Part shown: in pieces, positions 1 through 12,900 of the stretch
How positions within the stretch are numbered: position 1 is the stretch's first letter
Layout of the letters: each line of letters starts with the position of its first letter
Source: Lunularia cruciata
Lineage: Eukaryota > Streptophyta > Marchantiopsida > Lunulariales > Lunulariaceae
DNA: 64,000 bases
Direction of reading: 5' to 3'
Assembly (NCBI GenBank): GCA_948567375.1
Contig: OX419762.1
Span: 40,219,034-40,283,033, forward strand
Position numbers and translations under genes: made by a program
Notes under the pieces: generated by a model
What the model saw: the letters and a program-made list of their open reading frames with translations, nothing else
Told to the model about the DNA's origin: nothing
Databases searched by the model: none

Positions 1-2046
1 ATGTATATGTTACCTACCAATATGCCTTAGTAGTGGCAATCTTGGCTCACTATAATTAGGGACCATGGCATCAATTTCAATGATGTTACTTTTCCTAGTG
101 CCTTATTGGAATGGAACACCCATGTAGAGGATACCCCAATATGAGAGGAGATCACTTGGATTTGGAATATGATTGAGGTTGTTCCATTCACCTTGGATGT
201 TCCACTATGGAGTTTTGGAGTTGTAGCATCATGTAGATAGGTTGGTGTAAGAGGATTAAAGTGGAGCCTTTGTACCACCAATGGACCAATTTGAGAATGA
301 GCCTCCAAAGTCCATTACCTTGTCACCTTTGGATACCACACTTATTGCTTGGTAGTATCCAATAAAGGAAGTATGCTTATTGGAGTTGTTTGGTGGAATT
401 AGCATTGGACTAGATGTGGTACTACAAGTAGGTATACAGGTTCAAAGTTAGTTGTATGTGGAGAGAAATGAGATTTCTCTCATGAAATTTTCTCTCTACA
501 TCATGTGTGCACACTTGGACTATTAGTATCTTGAGTTATTATTGATGTCAACAATCAAGGGTTACTAGAAGACCCTACCATTAGATATCTCCTTGTTGGG
601 AGTGCAAGATCTAAAGAGATATGGTACCATTAATTTGGTGATTTCTAGATAGCCATGTCAAGGACATACTTGTGGTAGTCGTGATCAAGGTCTATAGGAT
701 CCTTGTTTTAGTGTGTTTTAGGAGATTTTTTGTAAACTATGATATTTCCATATTCATCAGGTTGTTTCTACCACCTACATTTTGGAGAACATCCCTTTGA
801 TGGGTGATTCTTGCAAACAATTGGTGGTAAATACCCATCAGGTCCACTCTTGGATGGGACTTGTTGTGTTGTTAGATGCAACTAGAGTTGGATTATAGAC
901 TTTTTGTCTTCATCTTTGGTGGACAAACATCTTACTTGGAGAGGCTTTACATTGTGCATATGATGGTATTCAATGACCATCACATCTGATTGTTGGATCT
1001 TGGATGATATCTTGGATGTTGGGCACCAATCTCAAATAGTGGTAGTGGTTGATAGGTCACTTATGTCAATAGTAAACCTTGCTGGGCACTCCAAAGCCAC
1101 CTTACCCACACTCATGAGTTTCCTAAGCTCCCATGCTTTTCAAAGGGAGGTCTTGGACTTGTTTGGGACTCATAGTTATAACAATTGGTGGAGTCCAATG
1201 CAAATGAGAGAGAATGAGTGATTCAATGTTGGTATTACCGCCCTTTCAATAATTTTAGGAGCATCCAAGCATTAGGTGTTAGGTCAAGCTATGGAATTGA
1301 ACTATTTGACCTAGATTTTGAGCCTTGGATTGGTTGAGCAATGTAAGATTGGCAACTAATGATTGCTAAAAGATCCAAAGTAATAAAGACCTTTGTATCC
1401 TCAATTGCATCAAATATCTCTTTTGGTGTAAGCATAGTATTCCAATCACCCTTGGTCTATCGGTTGATAGGATAGTGAGCTCTACATATTTTCCTATTGC
1501 CATGCATATCCTTCTTGGCTAGCATCACTATAGCTAAAACATTCTCTACCAAACTAGCCTCAAAAGGCCTCTACTCTTGCTTTGAATCAATCAATCTTAC
1601 AAGAGTATGATTTCATAACTATTCATAGACCTAGAATAGTGAACTATGATGTAGATGTGAGTAGAAATCCATATACTAACCAACAAGACCAGGTCAGAGC
1701 ATGTTAGCATGGTAAGATAGATGAGGAGATGGTGTTAGGTTGGCATGCATCTACCTTTCTATGTATTTTTTTTAGGCTTTGATAGTATCTCTTTCAATAT
1801 AAATAGGAGGAGTTGTTGTGATTATAGATCTAGAGGGTGGAGATATTGGTACAAGTCAACAAGACGTTCATGATGGTGTCTTAGTGATGGATTATCTTTA
1901 CATTGGTGTTATGAGTGGCATAATTGGTGCCAAAGAGAGGAATTATGTCCTTCAGCAAGCCAAGGAATTTAGATTGGAGGGTAGACATCTTCTTTTTGTA
2001 TAGGAGGATGGTAAAGTGCAAATAACACCCTTTCTATCTCAATCAA

Positions 2047-2610
2047 AGTGGGTATGACATGCTCATGAGGAGCTAGGACATTTTGGAATAAAGCAAACAT
2101 ATAGCTTACACCAAAGTCATTATTGGTAGCGTAGTATGCAAACCCATGTACAATAGTTTGTTGCATGATATGTGGTTTGTGCCCAAGTTATAACATCATT
2201 TAATGCCCCTATGCCACAATTACATCTATTACCTATCATGGAATTGGGCTATTATTAGAGTTTAGACTTTGTTGGAGTTACATATATTCCCGATCATAGA
2301 ATTGGGTTATTATTGGAGTTTAGACTTTGTTGGATCTTTGCCATTGATTGTGAGACATCATTGGTATGTTTTAATTATGGTGTAACACTGCTCTATAGGG
2401 ATTGAGTTGGTGGTACTTATTGAAAATTCCAATGAAGTGATTGCTTAATTGTTCCTAGATTGAGTTCTTAGCCATTTGGTGCACCAATTGAGGTCTTAAC
2501 TGATCAAGGTATAGAGTTCTTGGGAGAGTTTCAAGTCTTTTGTGACAAGGCCTTGATTGATCACTGCACTACTTCCCTAGATTGCTCTATAATACCCATT
2601 TGTGCATGTA
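2047..2610 (+). pseudogene. Integrase remnant of element D
   Basis: Integrase of the decayed gypsy element. Zinc-finger histidines and one cysteine pair remnant lie at the start (HAHEELGHFGIKQTY). The core shows the conserved stretch around the second catalytic Asp (GAPIEVLTDQGIEFLGEF) followed by a region resembling KALIDHRTTSRDHP of related elements. Several in-frame stops and a local duplication of the MELGYY region at about 2235-2330 show that it is dead. It continues in the segment at 3402-3587 after an AT-rich interruption of about 800 bp. Confidence 0.7.
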
Positions 2611-3814
2611 TGTGCTATGTGATATTTAGTTTGGTATTATAAGTACTTAAGGGATATTATTTATATAAAGATAAAAGATGGTTCTACATTAGTCATGATT
2701 AGCTAAAGATAGTCATAGTTAAGAGAGAGGGAACCTTAATTTAGAGGAAGTGGAAAAGATGAGCACCACTATTTTGGATTTTAGTGCATTGACTTGGTAC
2801 TATTCTTAGGTGTTTGGCTTTGAGGAAAGAATTGAGAACTCTTGGGCCCACAAACCTTTTTGTTTTGGATTCTTCTACAGTCCAAGGATAGCCAATGTGA
2901 AGGAATACTTAACTTAGTGGTTGGATCAAGATAATGCTTAGGAGAATATTCCTATGAGTATGGATATTCCTTTAGCTTTTTTACTTTATTTGACTTTTAG
3001 CCAAGTAACTTGAGTTACTCCAATAATTAGTAACTTTGATGTGTAACTATTTCACTAGTATATAAACTAAGGGTGAGGAGGTACTCAGCATCCTTTCATT
3101 TGCAACTATCTTTCTCTCATTGAGTTCTCTAGTGAGCAATGGTTTGAGTCTTGGAGTGTTAGCCTTGGATGAGTATGATGGATTTGGGGTTCTTTGCTTT
3201 CTTAGTCCATGATATGCTACCATAATAGCCATCAAATGTTCATCCTTAGTGAGAGATAGGCTGATTAACAGCCTTGAGGTAGATAGCTTAGTACAGAGAG
3301 TGGTTTAGATGGTGAAGAGGATTGCATAAGTACATTCTGCAAAAGGGCTACTTGGGAGATTGGGATCTCCAATTACCTTGGTTGGACATGGAGTATTGTA
3401 GTTGGATTGGCAAGCCTCCTTAGCATCCTTCTCTCCTTACTTTCTACTCTATGGACAAGATCCAGATTTACTTATAGCCATTTGTCATGATACTACTATA
3501 GTGTTGGACTTGGATTATCCAAACATATGGGTGCACATGTTCTCAATGAGCAGAGATCTTTTGGCGAGTGATGTTGATGGCATTTGAGAACTAAGCAATT
3601 GCTCAACATAGGGATATCTTATGTTATGCTAATTTTTGAGGAGGAAGCTATAAACTCTTGATCCATAAATTTCATCTAGGTGATTATATATAACTACAAT
3701 AGATTATATCAATGACACTTGATGTGACTATAGGCCGCTCTATCTTGAGAGTGTGTGAAATTTTGCCTTGCAAAGTCCTTATGCTGAAAGGACCTAATGG
3801 TGTTATTTAGAAGG

Positions 3815-4030
3815 ATCATGTGCTAATTTGTATGCCATGCCACCTCCCAAGCATTGATGGCATTATGGACCCAAGCTTTACAATTGTACGTGTAGGCTTA
3901 TGATGTTTTTTATGTGGCTCTTTTGGTGGAACTACTATTATGTTGGTGTGTGAAAAATTTTTGAGAGGATGCATATGGTATATTTGACTCTTCCCCTCAT
4001 GGTGTTTCCTCAAGGATAGTGGTTATATCC
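3815..4030 (+). pseudogene. PHD-finger-like tail of gypsy integrase (decayed)
   Basis: After a short CxPCHLPSIDG-like stretch, one frame gives CFLCGSFGG...IMLVCEK. A one-base frameshift near 3970 leads to HMVYLTLPLMVFPQG, a stop, then WLYP, a stop and C. Together this follows the PHD pattern C-x2-C ... C-x2-(C) ... H-x2-(C) ... W-x-(C)-P-x-C. Parentheses mark zinc ligands that are lost: the fourth is now Phe, the sixth is Tyr, and the Cys of WxC is Tyr. A PHD finger normally reads histone H3 tails, so an intact version could have guided insertion to chromatin. The assignment is by pattern only. Confidence 0.55.
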
Positions 4031-4200
4031 TTGATGTACTTGACCTATGGCTAGTTCACTCTATATGTGATATAGATTGTAGATAATAAACTGACAATGG
4101 GGCTCAATAGCACATGGTCTCTTGATCTTTGCCCACCATATGGCATATTACATACTTGAATTAGATGACTATCTGGAGTTAGAGGGACCTAATCACTAGC

Positions 4201-7200
4201 TACATGAGAAATTGTGGCACTTTAGAGTTCATGCATGACTTCTATATGAGTTATGCTTCTATAGTGTATGATATTGACAACTGAAAATTTATATATGAAA
4301 AATGAACATCATGAAATTTTCAATGCCAAAGCTAGTTTGCTCAGACACTAAAGTGTTAGTCTTAGTTACTTATACCTGTGATTGCTCAGAGATTACTTAG
4401 TGGCGGCCAAACAGTGAGTTAAGCCTTCAAGTTCTTGACTATGGGGACAAAGGCCAGCAAGCATCACTTGGAGTCCTTAGCTACAGTAGGTGTAGCTTGA
4501 TTATGTAATCAGAGCATATTTATGGAAATTTCTTGAATTGAGAGTTGAGTTGTTGATCAGAGTTGTGTGGAAATTAAACTAATTATCGTGATACTTTAGT
4601 GTTCATGTATGAATTTTTTATGAGTTGTGCTTCTATATTGTAGTATGATGACAACAATGTATGTTTTGTAGTGATGTATACAACTAACCACCACCATTAC
4701 CTTACAACATTATGAATATTAACATATTTGGCACTCATTCATCCACTAACTAAGTTGATCAAATGTATGCGCAAAACACAACACCACAAATTATTATTAT
4801 TCTCTAGAAACCAGCAACAAAGGATTATGAATGAAGGCATTTGAGGAAACAAGTAATAAATTTGAGGTGAAAATAAAATTTCAGATTTCTTGAGATTATG
4901 TTACCAATAAGTTTCACAAGAAGAGACAAGTATGTTATGACGGTTTATTAGTAAAATTTGTTCGGGCTTGAAATAATTGACATGGGTTAATATGAGTATG
5001 TAGCTTTGGATCTTGGCATTCAAGGTCTTGGATCTTCGGACCTTGGCATTCTGCACTTCTATGGTAGGAAGGTCTAGCAACCTTTCTCTAGTTTTTTTGT
5101 CAACAGATATTGTACTAGTGGAACCAACAATCCTGTTGTAACCCATTTGGCACTTCTATGGTAGGGAGGTCTAGCAACCTTTCTCTAGTTTTTTTGTCAA
5201 CAAACATTGTACTAGTGGAACTAGCAATCCTGTTGTAATCCATAGACTTAACAGTACTTGTACTTTGGCACTTAAACTTAATGTCAATCTAAGTTGGCAA
5301 AAATATTAGTAATACCTCTTAGAGAAAAATGTGTTTATATGAAAACCAATAGTTTGTTGATTCAAGTTACTTAAATAGTCTTATTTTTCATTCATTAATT
5401 GCTATTGTATACAAGTTTGAATGCCAACTTAGAGTGATGTAATTTATAGGATTATGAAAATATGAAAGTGTAATGATAGAGAATATTAGACAATGAAAGA
5501 AAATTCTATTTATTTAATTTTACTTCAAGTTTTAGTAAGTAATAGATTATTAAAATAGAGTTCATCATATGTGTACAATGTTGTACATCTTTATCCTAGA
5601 GAAACTTGTGCATTACAATATATGTTTTTTACATCACAAAGAATTAAAGTGGCAAGTTTTTAGAGACCAATATTAACAAGCTCTATTTTTTATAATTATG
5701 CATTAGAAGGTTTGATTTAGAAGGTATTTTCAAAAATTACATTAATTCCTTAGCTAGTGATCATATAAAAAGATATCTTCAATACTCCAAGAGTACTTTA
5801 GACACTTTGAAGAAGAAGCTTGTATATTAGTGATGTCTCATCCAAATAACATTGATAATTTTTGAGGATGATGCATTGCTTTCTCAAGATTGGATACTTT
5901 AGTTTCACCTTCATTAAGATGAATCATTTTATTACAATTCTATCTTATATGAGAGATCTCAAATGTCAAAAATCATGTAGATTATACATAAGATATTATT
6001 TAAGATTTTCTAGACCTCCATATTATCAAAACTAGACTTCATACCATGAGTGACATTTTGAAGTATATACTTAAATGCATTAATACCTCTGATCATTTTA
6101 GATAAGATATATTTAAGTTCCAAGTATTCTCATTATTGTGTGTTGTTCTCCATTTAGTGCACCAAAAGGGTCATTAACAAAAGAAAATCCGGTTGATTGC
6201 TAAATTGCTAAACTTCTTGCAAGAGCTACACTTTGTTTTTGCCTTCATGAAAGTGTATAAGGATATTTTTCTTTGAAATGAAAATGCAGTTTTACATGAG
6301 TTTTGCATATTTATATTCAATGAAGTCTTATTTCTTACTTTCTTGAAGAATTATATGTTGCAGTAACTTAGCTCTAATACACAAAGATAAATAAAAATGT
6401 AGGTGTCTAAGCAATTGAAGTTAGGGCTTTATATAGCAAGTATGGGTTGAATATCTAGAGCGTAACTTCTTTGTTTAATACTTAGTTCTAAAATTTCATG
6501 CGTAAGTCTAGTTTTTGCATCACAAGCCCAATTTAGGTTGAAAGGTAAATTGTGGTTGTGCTAAATTCAAACCTAAAAAATTCAGACTAAAGGAGCAAAG
6601 AACAAAGTTGTACTCTTTATAAAGTGTCACATATTGAGTCTCAACAAAGAAAGCAAGTTTGAGTAGTTACAAGGATTTAGACAAGTAAGATCAATAATTG
6701 TAGGTGATATCGTGTACATACAATTGCCTTAGATGTGTACTAGGAAATATATGTCAAGTATATGAGAAATTCATATAAATACAAGTACTAAGGATGGAAA
6801 GAGCAATTAGATGGAGTGAGAGAAGGAGAAAGGAAAAAGAAGATATTATGCAAAGAAATATTAGAGATACATTGAGGAAGGAAAATCCAAAAACCTTCAA
6901 AATACTCCATGAACAATGAATCATCAAATGCTTAATATTTTGTTTTAAACCTTTAAAATACTCCAAGCACAATGAATTATCAAATGCTTAATATTGTGTT
7001 TTTCTGAATATTGCAAAAGCAATTGATGAGATTTGTAGATCAACATCTTTGCAAGTCTAGATGATTACAAATCACTAAATCCTAACAACTAGCACATACA
7101 ATAGGATACATTAGTTTAAGAAAAATGAATGGAATTCTTGTAAGATTGCTATGAAAATAGAAAAGATATATAAAGTTTTGCAAAATTGTGTGATATATAT

Positions 7201-8829
7201 GATAGAGGCTAGAGGATATATATGATAGATCATTAAGGCTTTCTTTAGAACATTTGGTGACCATATAAAGGAGAAAGAAAGTGAAGAAGTATACTAATAT
7301 CTAGTAGATGTGGGAAAGCAAAGATAACTAGAGGAGGAAATTGAAAGAGAGTAACAAAGACCTAATCTACAAGTAGCTAGTTTGCAAGAGGAAAATTTGC
7401 AAGGAAAAATCTTCTAGTTATACAAAATCACCAATATACCTATCCAACTAGATAGGCTACACAATTACAATCATATGTTCTCACTTAGAATCAATATGAA
7501 TAGTCATTGGACAACCTTACACATTATCATTATCTTGAAATGTCATTGAAAGGTTAGAGCACAATGCCACTTGTAAATCCACTTGTAAACAATGAAACGA
7601 TTGGCAAATAGGTTCATGATTGGCTATGTCAAACTACCACTAATCAAATAGAAGGGAATATTAACAAAATTGTTTACTTTGATTGGTATTTTATGTATGA
7701 TTGAGACTAGAACTATTGGCTTTAATGATATTAACAAGTAGACATGAGCAACCTCAATTTTGACCCATGTACTTGAAGTGGTAAAGAGATCAAGCAAGCA
7801 TTCTACAAGAAGATACAACCACCCCTATCTAGAACTAGCTTTGATAGAACTCAAGATTTAAAGTCATCAACACTAAGAACACGACCTCTAATTATGGTTT
7901 TGGACTTGGCATTGAAAACCAAAGAGTTCATCATTAACCATCTCACTTTGAGTACACATCCTCAACCCAAAGTAGTACAAGCTTAGCAACTTACTACCTT
8001 GATGTATGATGTAGACGCTTGATCAATAGGGTGAATATTTAAATGAGAATGCTCCAAATTTATTACAAATTGAGGAGTAACTAGTCCTTAACATAAATCA
8101 CTAAAAGATTTATGCACTTGGATCTCACATTCAATTCTTTTCCAAAGTTTCTTCTTAATTGATTGGAAGCTCATTTGTCAATCCTATCTTGCAAATACTC
8201 CTCCCAAATTTAAAAATATGATCTCAAAAGAATACTTCTTATCTTCAAATTGAAAATGGAACTTAACTTCAGAATAAACCAACGATCCAATGCATAATCA
8301 AACCTATCAGAATTCCTGAAAATAAAACTTATATGTTGTAGCGCTTCGTATTTTATAAATGACACACCTTGTAATCCTCTACCTTAACGTGTGATAATAA
8401 TCTTTACAATTTCTTTGATAAGTCCTGTTCCCTTATTTACTCCCTTGTGTTCCTTAGTCAATGAGTATTTACTTGAATTATATAATCCGTCGTTCCAATA
8501 CTTGATATTGTTCAACGTATCTTCCTACTAGATCTTGGACATCATAATGCTCCTTGCTATCTGTTTCTTCTCAAAACTATCCATTTTCAAGTCATCTTCT
8601 TTCGGCACTTGTCTTTAGAATTGAAATTAAATTTGAAGGTTTCAAATACATCAATACATATAACTAAGTAAAAACCGGAACATTCACTTTACTCCTTCCC
8701 AATTTATAATCAAAAGTAAGTCACACTTTCTAATCACAAGTAAAAGTGCAACACTCTACGGTGCCCTTTCTCCTCTATGTTATAATGAATATTGAGAAAA
8801 ACAAAGCTCAACTACTTGCAATTTTCAAT
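4201..8829. other. AT-rich intergenic DNA without recognisable genes
   Basis: About 4.6 kb of low-GC sequence with only short chance ORFs on both strands. Apart from the 97-bp tandem duplication at 5054-5247, I see no coding similarity, RNA gene or clear element boundary. Part of 4200-5290 may be the 3' LTR of element D, but no TG..CA ends could be fixed. Confidence 0.5.
5054..5247. repeat. Tandem duplication, two 97-bp units
   Basis: Two adjacent copies of a 97-bp unit beginning with CACTTCTATGGTAGG at 5054 and 5151. They differ at only a few positions, so the duplication is fairly recent compared with the surrounding decay. No ORF spans it convincingly. Confidence 0.85.
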
Positions 8830-8865
8830 GCCAGCTAGGACTGGCATGAGGCGTCAAACTACAAA

Positions 8866-9041
8866 GGGTGCTCTTCCCATGCTTCGTGTTTTCTAAGCGG
8901 TCGCCCTTTTCTCCAAGACTTTCTACCATCTTAAGACTAGAGGGTGCTCTAAGACTTTCGGCTTGATGGGGTCTTCTTCCCATCCTTCTTGTTTTCACTC
9001 GCAGTCGCGTTCTTCTAGCTCTAAGACTTTCTGCCATCTTA
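8866..9041. repeat. Degenerate tandem repeat, two units of about 70 bp
   Basis: Copies at 8866-8935 and 8968-9041 share the order GGGT.CTCTTCCCAT, CTTGTTTTC, a GTCGC core and AAGACTTTCT.CCATCTTAA. They differ by many substitutions and small indels. The spacer repeats part of the unit (GGGTGCTCTAAGACTTTC). The block marks the switch from AT-rich DNA to the higher-GC island around SNU114. Confidence 0.6.
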
Positions 9042-9992
9042 AGGTGCCGTTAAAGTTGTATGCCAAGGCTGGGGTGCTGTTGAAGTCCATCTCGGCTCAT
9101 AATCACAAGGTTCTGAAGGCCCGACCAAGACAGCACTCATACTGAAGAAGGGCCCGGATCCGTGTTCGACTGCATGATATCCCGTTGAATATAAAGTACT
9201 CGGCTGAGATTAGATCTCACGTTGCGGTCGTTCATGCTTCTGACAACAGATGACACATACTTCGCAGGTCGAAGACACATAAATTTCGAAGGTCCAAGAC
9301 ACACGGAAGATCATAACGTTACTAACGAGAGATTATCTAATCCACCCACCACCGAAACACATCAACAATCATCGATTTCCGTTAACGAGATCCGATACTT
9401 TACCTACCAAACGTAAAATTTCGATGCCAGATAAGATAACATGCCGTGAAAGGTTGAAATCGCATTGGGTTAACTTGGGTTAACGGAGGTAAAGCGGCGC
9501 TCAAAACATTGTCACGAAAGAACATTTCTTCATGGTACTAAAATGACCGCCTCGCCCGGTAATCAGAAGCACGAACGAACGAATTAGCACGAACGAATTA
9601 GAACGCCCTGTTCGATGAGGTGAAGTCGCACAAAATTGAGGATTGTAGTTTGAACTGAAGGAAAGGAAGTGGTAATATTTTGTGGTAAGATTGCCCCAAA
9701 TAATGCACTGAGTTGTACAGAGGACTACAGAAATTCAAGCGATCTGTCTCTAAATTTTATGGACAATTGGGTACAAAACCACTCGCGCTGGAAGTTACAT
9801 CCACTTTTGAACTGCTTATATCAATTAGAATATAATGTACAAGCTCTCCACAAGAGCACTCTAGGAAGCCTTGGACTACAGAGACCTCAGTACTGGATGA
9901 GTACAGCTGCAAACCCTGATGTGTATCAATTTCTAATGTTCATATTCTCCAGGGCAACCAACGTCAGGTAGGCGTTGACGAATTTGACAGTA
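9042..9992. other. 3' flank of SNU114, no gene seen
   Basis: Higher-GC sequence downstream of the SNU114 stop codon, presumably including its 3' UTR. Short plus-strand ORFs at 9222-9416 and 9669-9971 have no recognisable features. No clear polyadenylation signal could be singled out. Confidence 0.4.
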
Positions 9993-12900
9993 TCAGAGTA
10001 TTTGCTGCAGATCGGTATCTTGGCGGGCAAGCTCCAACAACATGGGATCGTCAAAAAACTTGTTGATGCTCACGTCTTCACTCATTCCCTGGTTGCATGA
10101 TTCACAAATGAAGGGTGTCAAAAGATGAAGGAAAATAAAAGTCAGAAATTCGTACATGTTCGGCGTGGAATTAGAGGGTTTAGAAAAACATACTTTTCTC
10201 CTTCTAGTTTTCACCATAAACTCGCGGGCAAGATGTTGTACAGGAGCTGGTTCCAAAGGACGGAGGACGACCGATTTGTCAAGAGGATCGCCGGGCACAA
10301 TTGACCAGTGATCAAAAACAGACAAACAGAAGGCCTGCCCCTGCGTGTGATATCGAAGATCTGTTTCAAATCCAAACGATTCGATCACTGGTAGGAAGGC
10401 CTGCACAGTTATCAACAGACGAGTCAGAAAAGACAAAGGGGTAGAAATAATCTTTGACATGCGATCAACAAAAGTCCAGCTGGAATCCTATGTAATACTT
10501 CTAGGTTGTTTTACTGACCTACGAATACAAGTTTCAAAATTCCTTCATCCTGTCAGTCCACAAGACTGGTCTGTTCAACTAAGCGTAATACAGAATTGTC
10601 ACTGACCGTGATAATTTTTAGTAGTCACCTTATCAAAAATACTCTCTTCTTCTTGTACTAAGAGGGTAAAGGAGGTCAATACCTTGACGATATAGGCAGG
10701 CGTGCCAGGCTTAGGCACATCTGCAGTGACATGTCCACGCCTCCTTGACAGCACCGTGTATATAGCTGACATACAATCAGCTGGCGTTTGGATCTGCACA
10801 AATACAACCCGCCAGTAAGCAAACGGGACACTACGTTCGTTAAGGAGTTCGGCTACTTAATGTTTGATCCCACCGTGAGTTAAACAAGTATCGAACCAAG
10901 ACGAGAAGGAGCTGGGCACGGTTGCTGCCAATGTCCAACTCTTACGGAATGACGCAAAATTGGGTGCTAAGGGAAATCATCAATATAAAGATCTTGACCT
11001 GTACTAGAAAAAGGTGTTTGTCTCAATGAACATCAATGTCAGAAACAGGCAAAGCAGTCAACAAAATGTGGGGGCCAGTGTGTCTTCCAGACGCGTACCT
11101 CGACAAAATAGACAGGTTCCATGAGGCGCGGTGTGGCCATGAGGAAAGCTGAATATGCAACACGCCTGGATGTGGGAATGATTTGCCCGCCGCCTCGATG
11201 CAGGGGTTCTTGGGCAACAATTGCATCTAAAATTTTGAACTTGACATTTCGAATTGGTTCATCGCAGAGAGGGCCCTCACGAGCACCCCATTGAAATCTG
11301 CATGTTATGTCCGTGTACAAGTTAAAACTTCCAATATAAAGTACTAATGAAATTCTGAAACAGTTTAGGTCAGCTTACCAGTCTGAACTCCATGGATCTT
11401 CCTCCCGAAAACTCGACCCTTGTTGACATGTATTCGTAAGAGGACACTAAATGCTATTAGAGAAAACTACATATCAGCCCGGGCCGACAGGGGTGTTAAT
11501 ATCTGACTTATTGAGGACGGATATTGAACCCGTTGTAAACACCCCGGTTCCATACCCACGTCCGACAGGACTGACTCTGAGTTGTGACAGTAACGTAATA
11601 AAGATCGTCATCACAGTCAGATACATAGGGAGGAAAGTATGAGTATGTCTGCATACATCTTAATTATATGGCGTAATGGTATGCAAAACCCGTCACATTT
11701 GATTTGCATGGTTCTTAGTAATTACAAGTATAGGTCATGTTTGGAAAGAAGAGCTCTAGTTACCCTCATTTCCATTTTGAGATCATTTTCGCGAGGCAGA
11801 ATGGAAGGAACATTTATCAACATTTGTAAAAAGAAAATGGCAAGACAAATGAAGTTTGTGTTTAATCAAAAGAATGTCGTAAGGCGCTTACCCTTGGACT
11901 ATCGAATCCTTAACAGCAGAAAGCAACCCTTTGTCCACCTCACTGGGTAAGGTATCGTCCAGGAGGATATTTGGCCCCTGAAGAGTATGCACCGGCTCAA
12001 ACATCAGCACGAGTTCTACCCATCTAGGTACAAACATGGTTAGGAAAGCTAATGATCCTCATCAAGCTATGACGGTCATAATTGCACCAGTGCTCACTTA
12101 CAGCACGCACGGTACCAGCAGCAGAACAATTATCAAATTTGGTGGTATTCAACTCCATTAGTACTCTTCATCTCGATAATAGACTATTTTGTGTTAGGCC
12201 GCTAGAGCCAAAACTTCCCAGACTCGATGTTTGAACTTCAAAGAGGTAAAGAACCCTAGAAGAAACGAATGGAGCCCAGTACCTGCTTGTCCGGACCAAA
12301 GGCCCATATAGAACGAGCTGCAAGTAAATCCCAGTCGTATTTGTTCTGGAAGAAGTCTCCCAATCTTTTGCGGGGCCAGTCAATACTCACGATTCCATTC
12401 TCAATGTCTTCCGCTAAACCCTTTTCCAGCGGTTCGGCAATCTGTACATTCAGGCATTCAAAGTAATCAGCTTGTACTTTTACACCACAACGCTTGATCC
12501 CCACACGGTCTGAACATTTAGTAGAAGTAAGAATCAATCTCTTCAAGCTCCTTATCATACTCTGCTACAATATTCAAAGTCGGAAGAGGCGTGGTCTTAC
12601 CATCGTAAGTTTGTTCTTCTTGTTAGGAGTCTCAGCAAAACACTTCAGAGAAGAGGTCTCCACTACAGTCTCACAGAACGAGACAACGGGATCTGCAACC
12701 TGACCACACAACAACCGAATTGCTTTTCAACTTCTGGAAAAGACAATGTTCAAGAAAAACAGACTATTTCTGGGAACTCCACCCTTCCCACCAGTAGATC
12801 ATTTCAAGATGCTAGCAGAATCGGATTATCGACTCACCTTGACCTCTACTTCCGAGTAGAGCTCACGAAGATCTTTCATAATAGAATCCAAAAATATTTC

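Larger units (their letters stand above)
1..4200 (+). mobile_element. Decayed Ty3/gypsy retroelement (element D)
   Basis: Remains of a plus-strand Ty3/gypsy pol region, readable only across many stops and frameshifts. The end of an RNase H domain is visible at about 1590-1670 (LQEYDF...HRP...VN.D). An integrase zinc-binding region lies at about 2050-2180 (HAHEELGHFG then VVC; the first Cys of the HHCC set is lost). Integrase core remnants lie at about 2230-2600 (PLPIMELGY, then EVLTDQGIEFLGEF). A later integrase segment at 3402-3587 includes QASLASFSPYFLLYG, followed by a PHD-like module near 3815-4030. The 5' part before 1200 is too decayed to assign, and no LTR could be delimited. No intact ORF remains, so this is a fossil. 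The order RNase H, integrase, tail is that of gypsy, not copia, elements. Confidence 0.75.
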
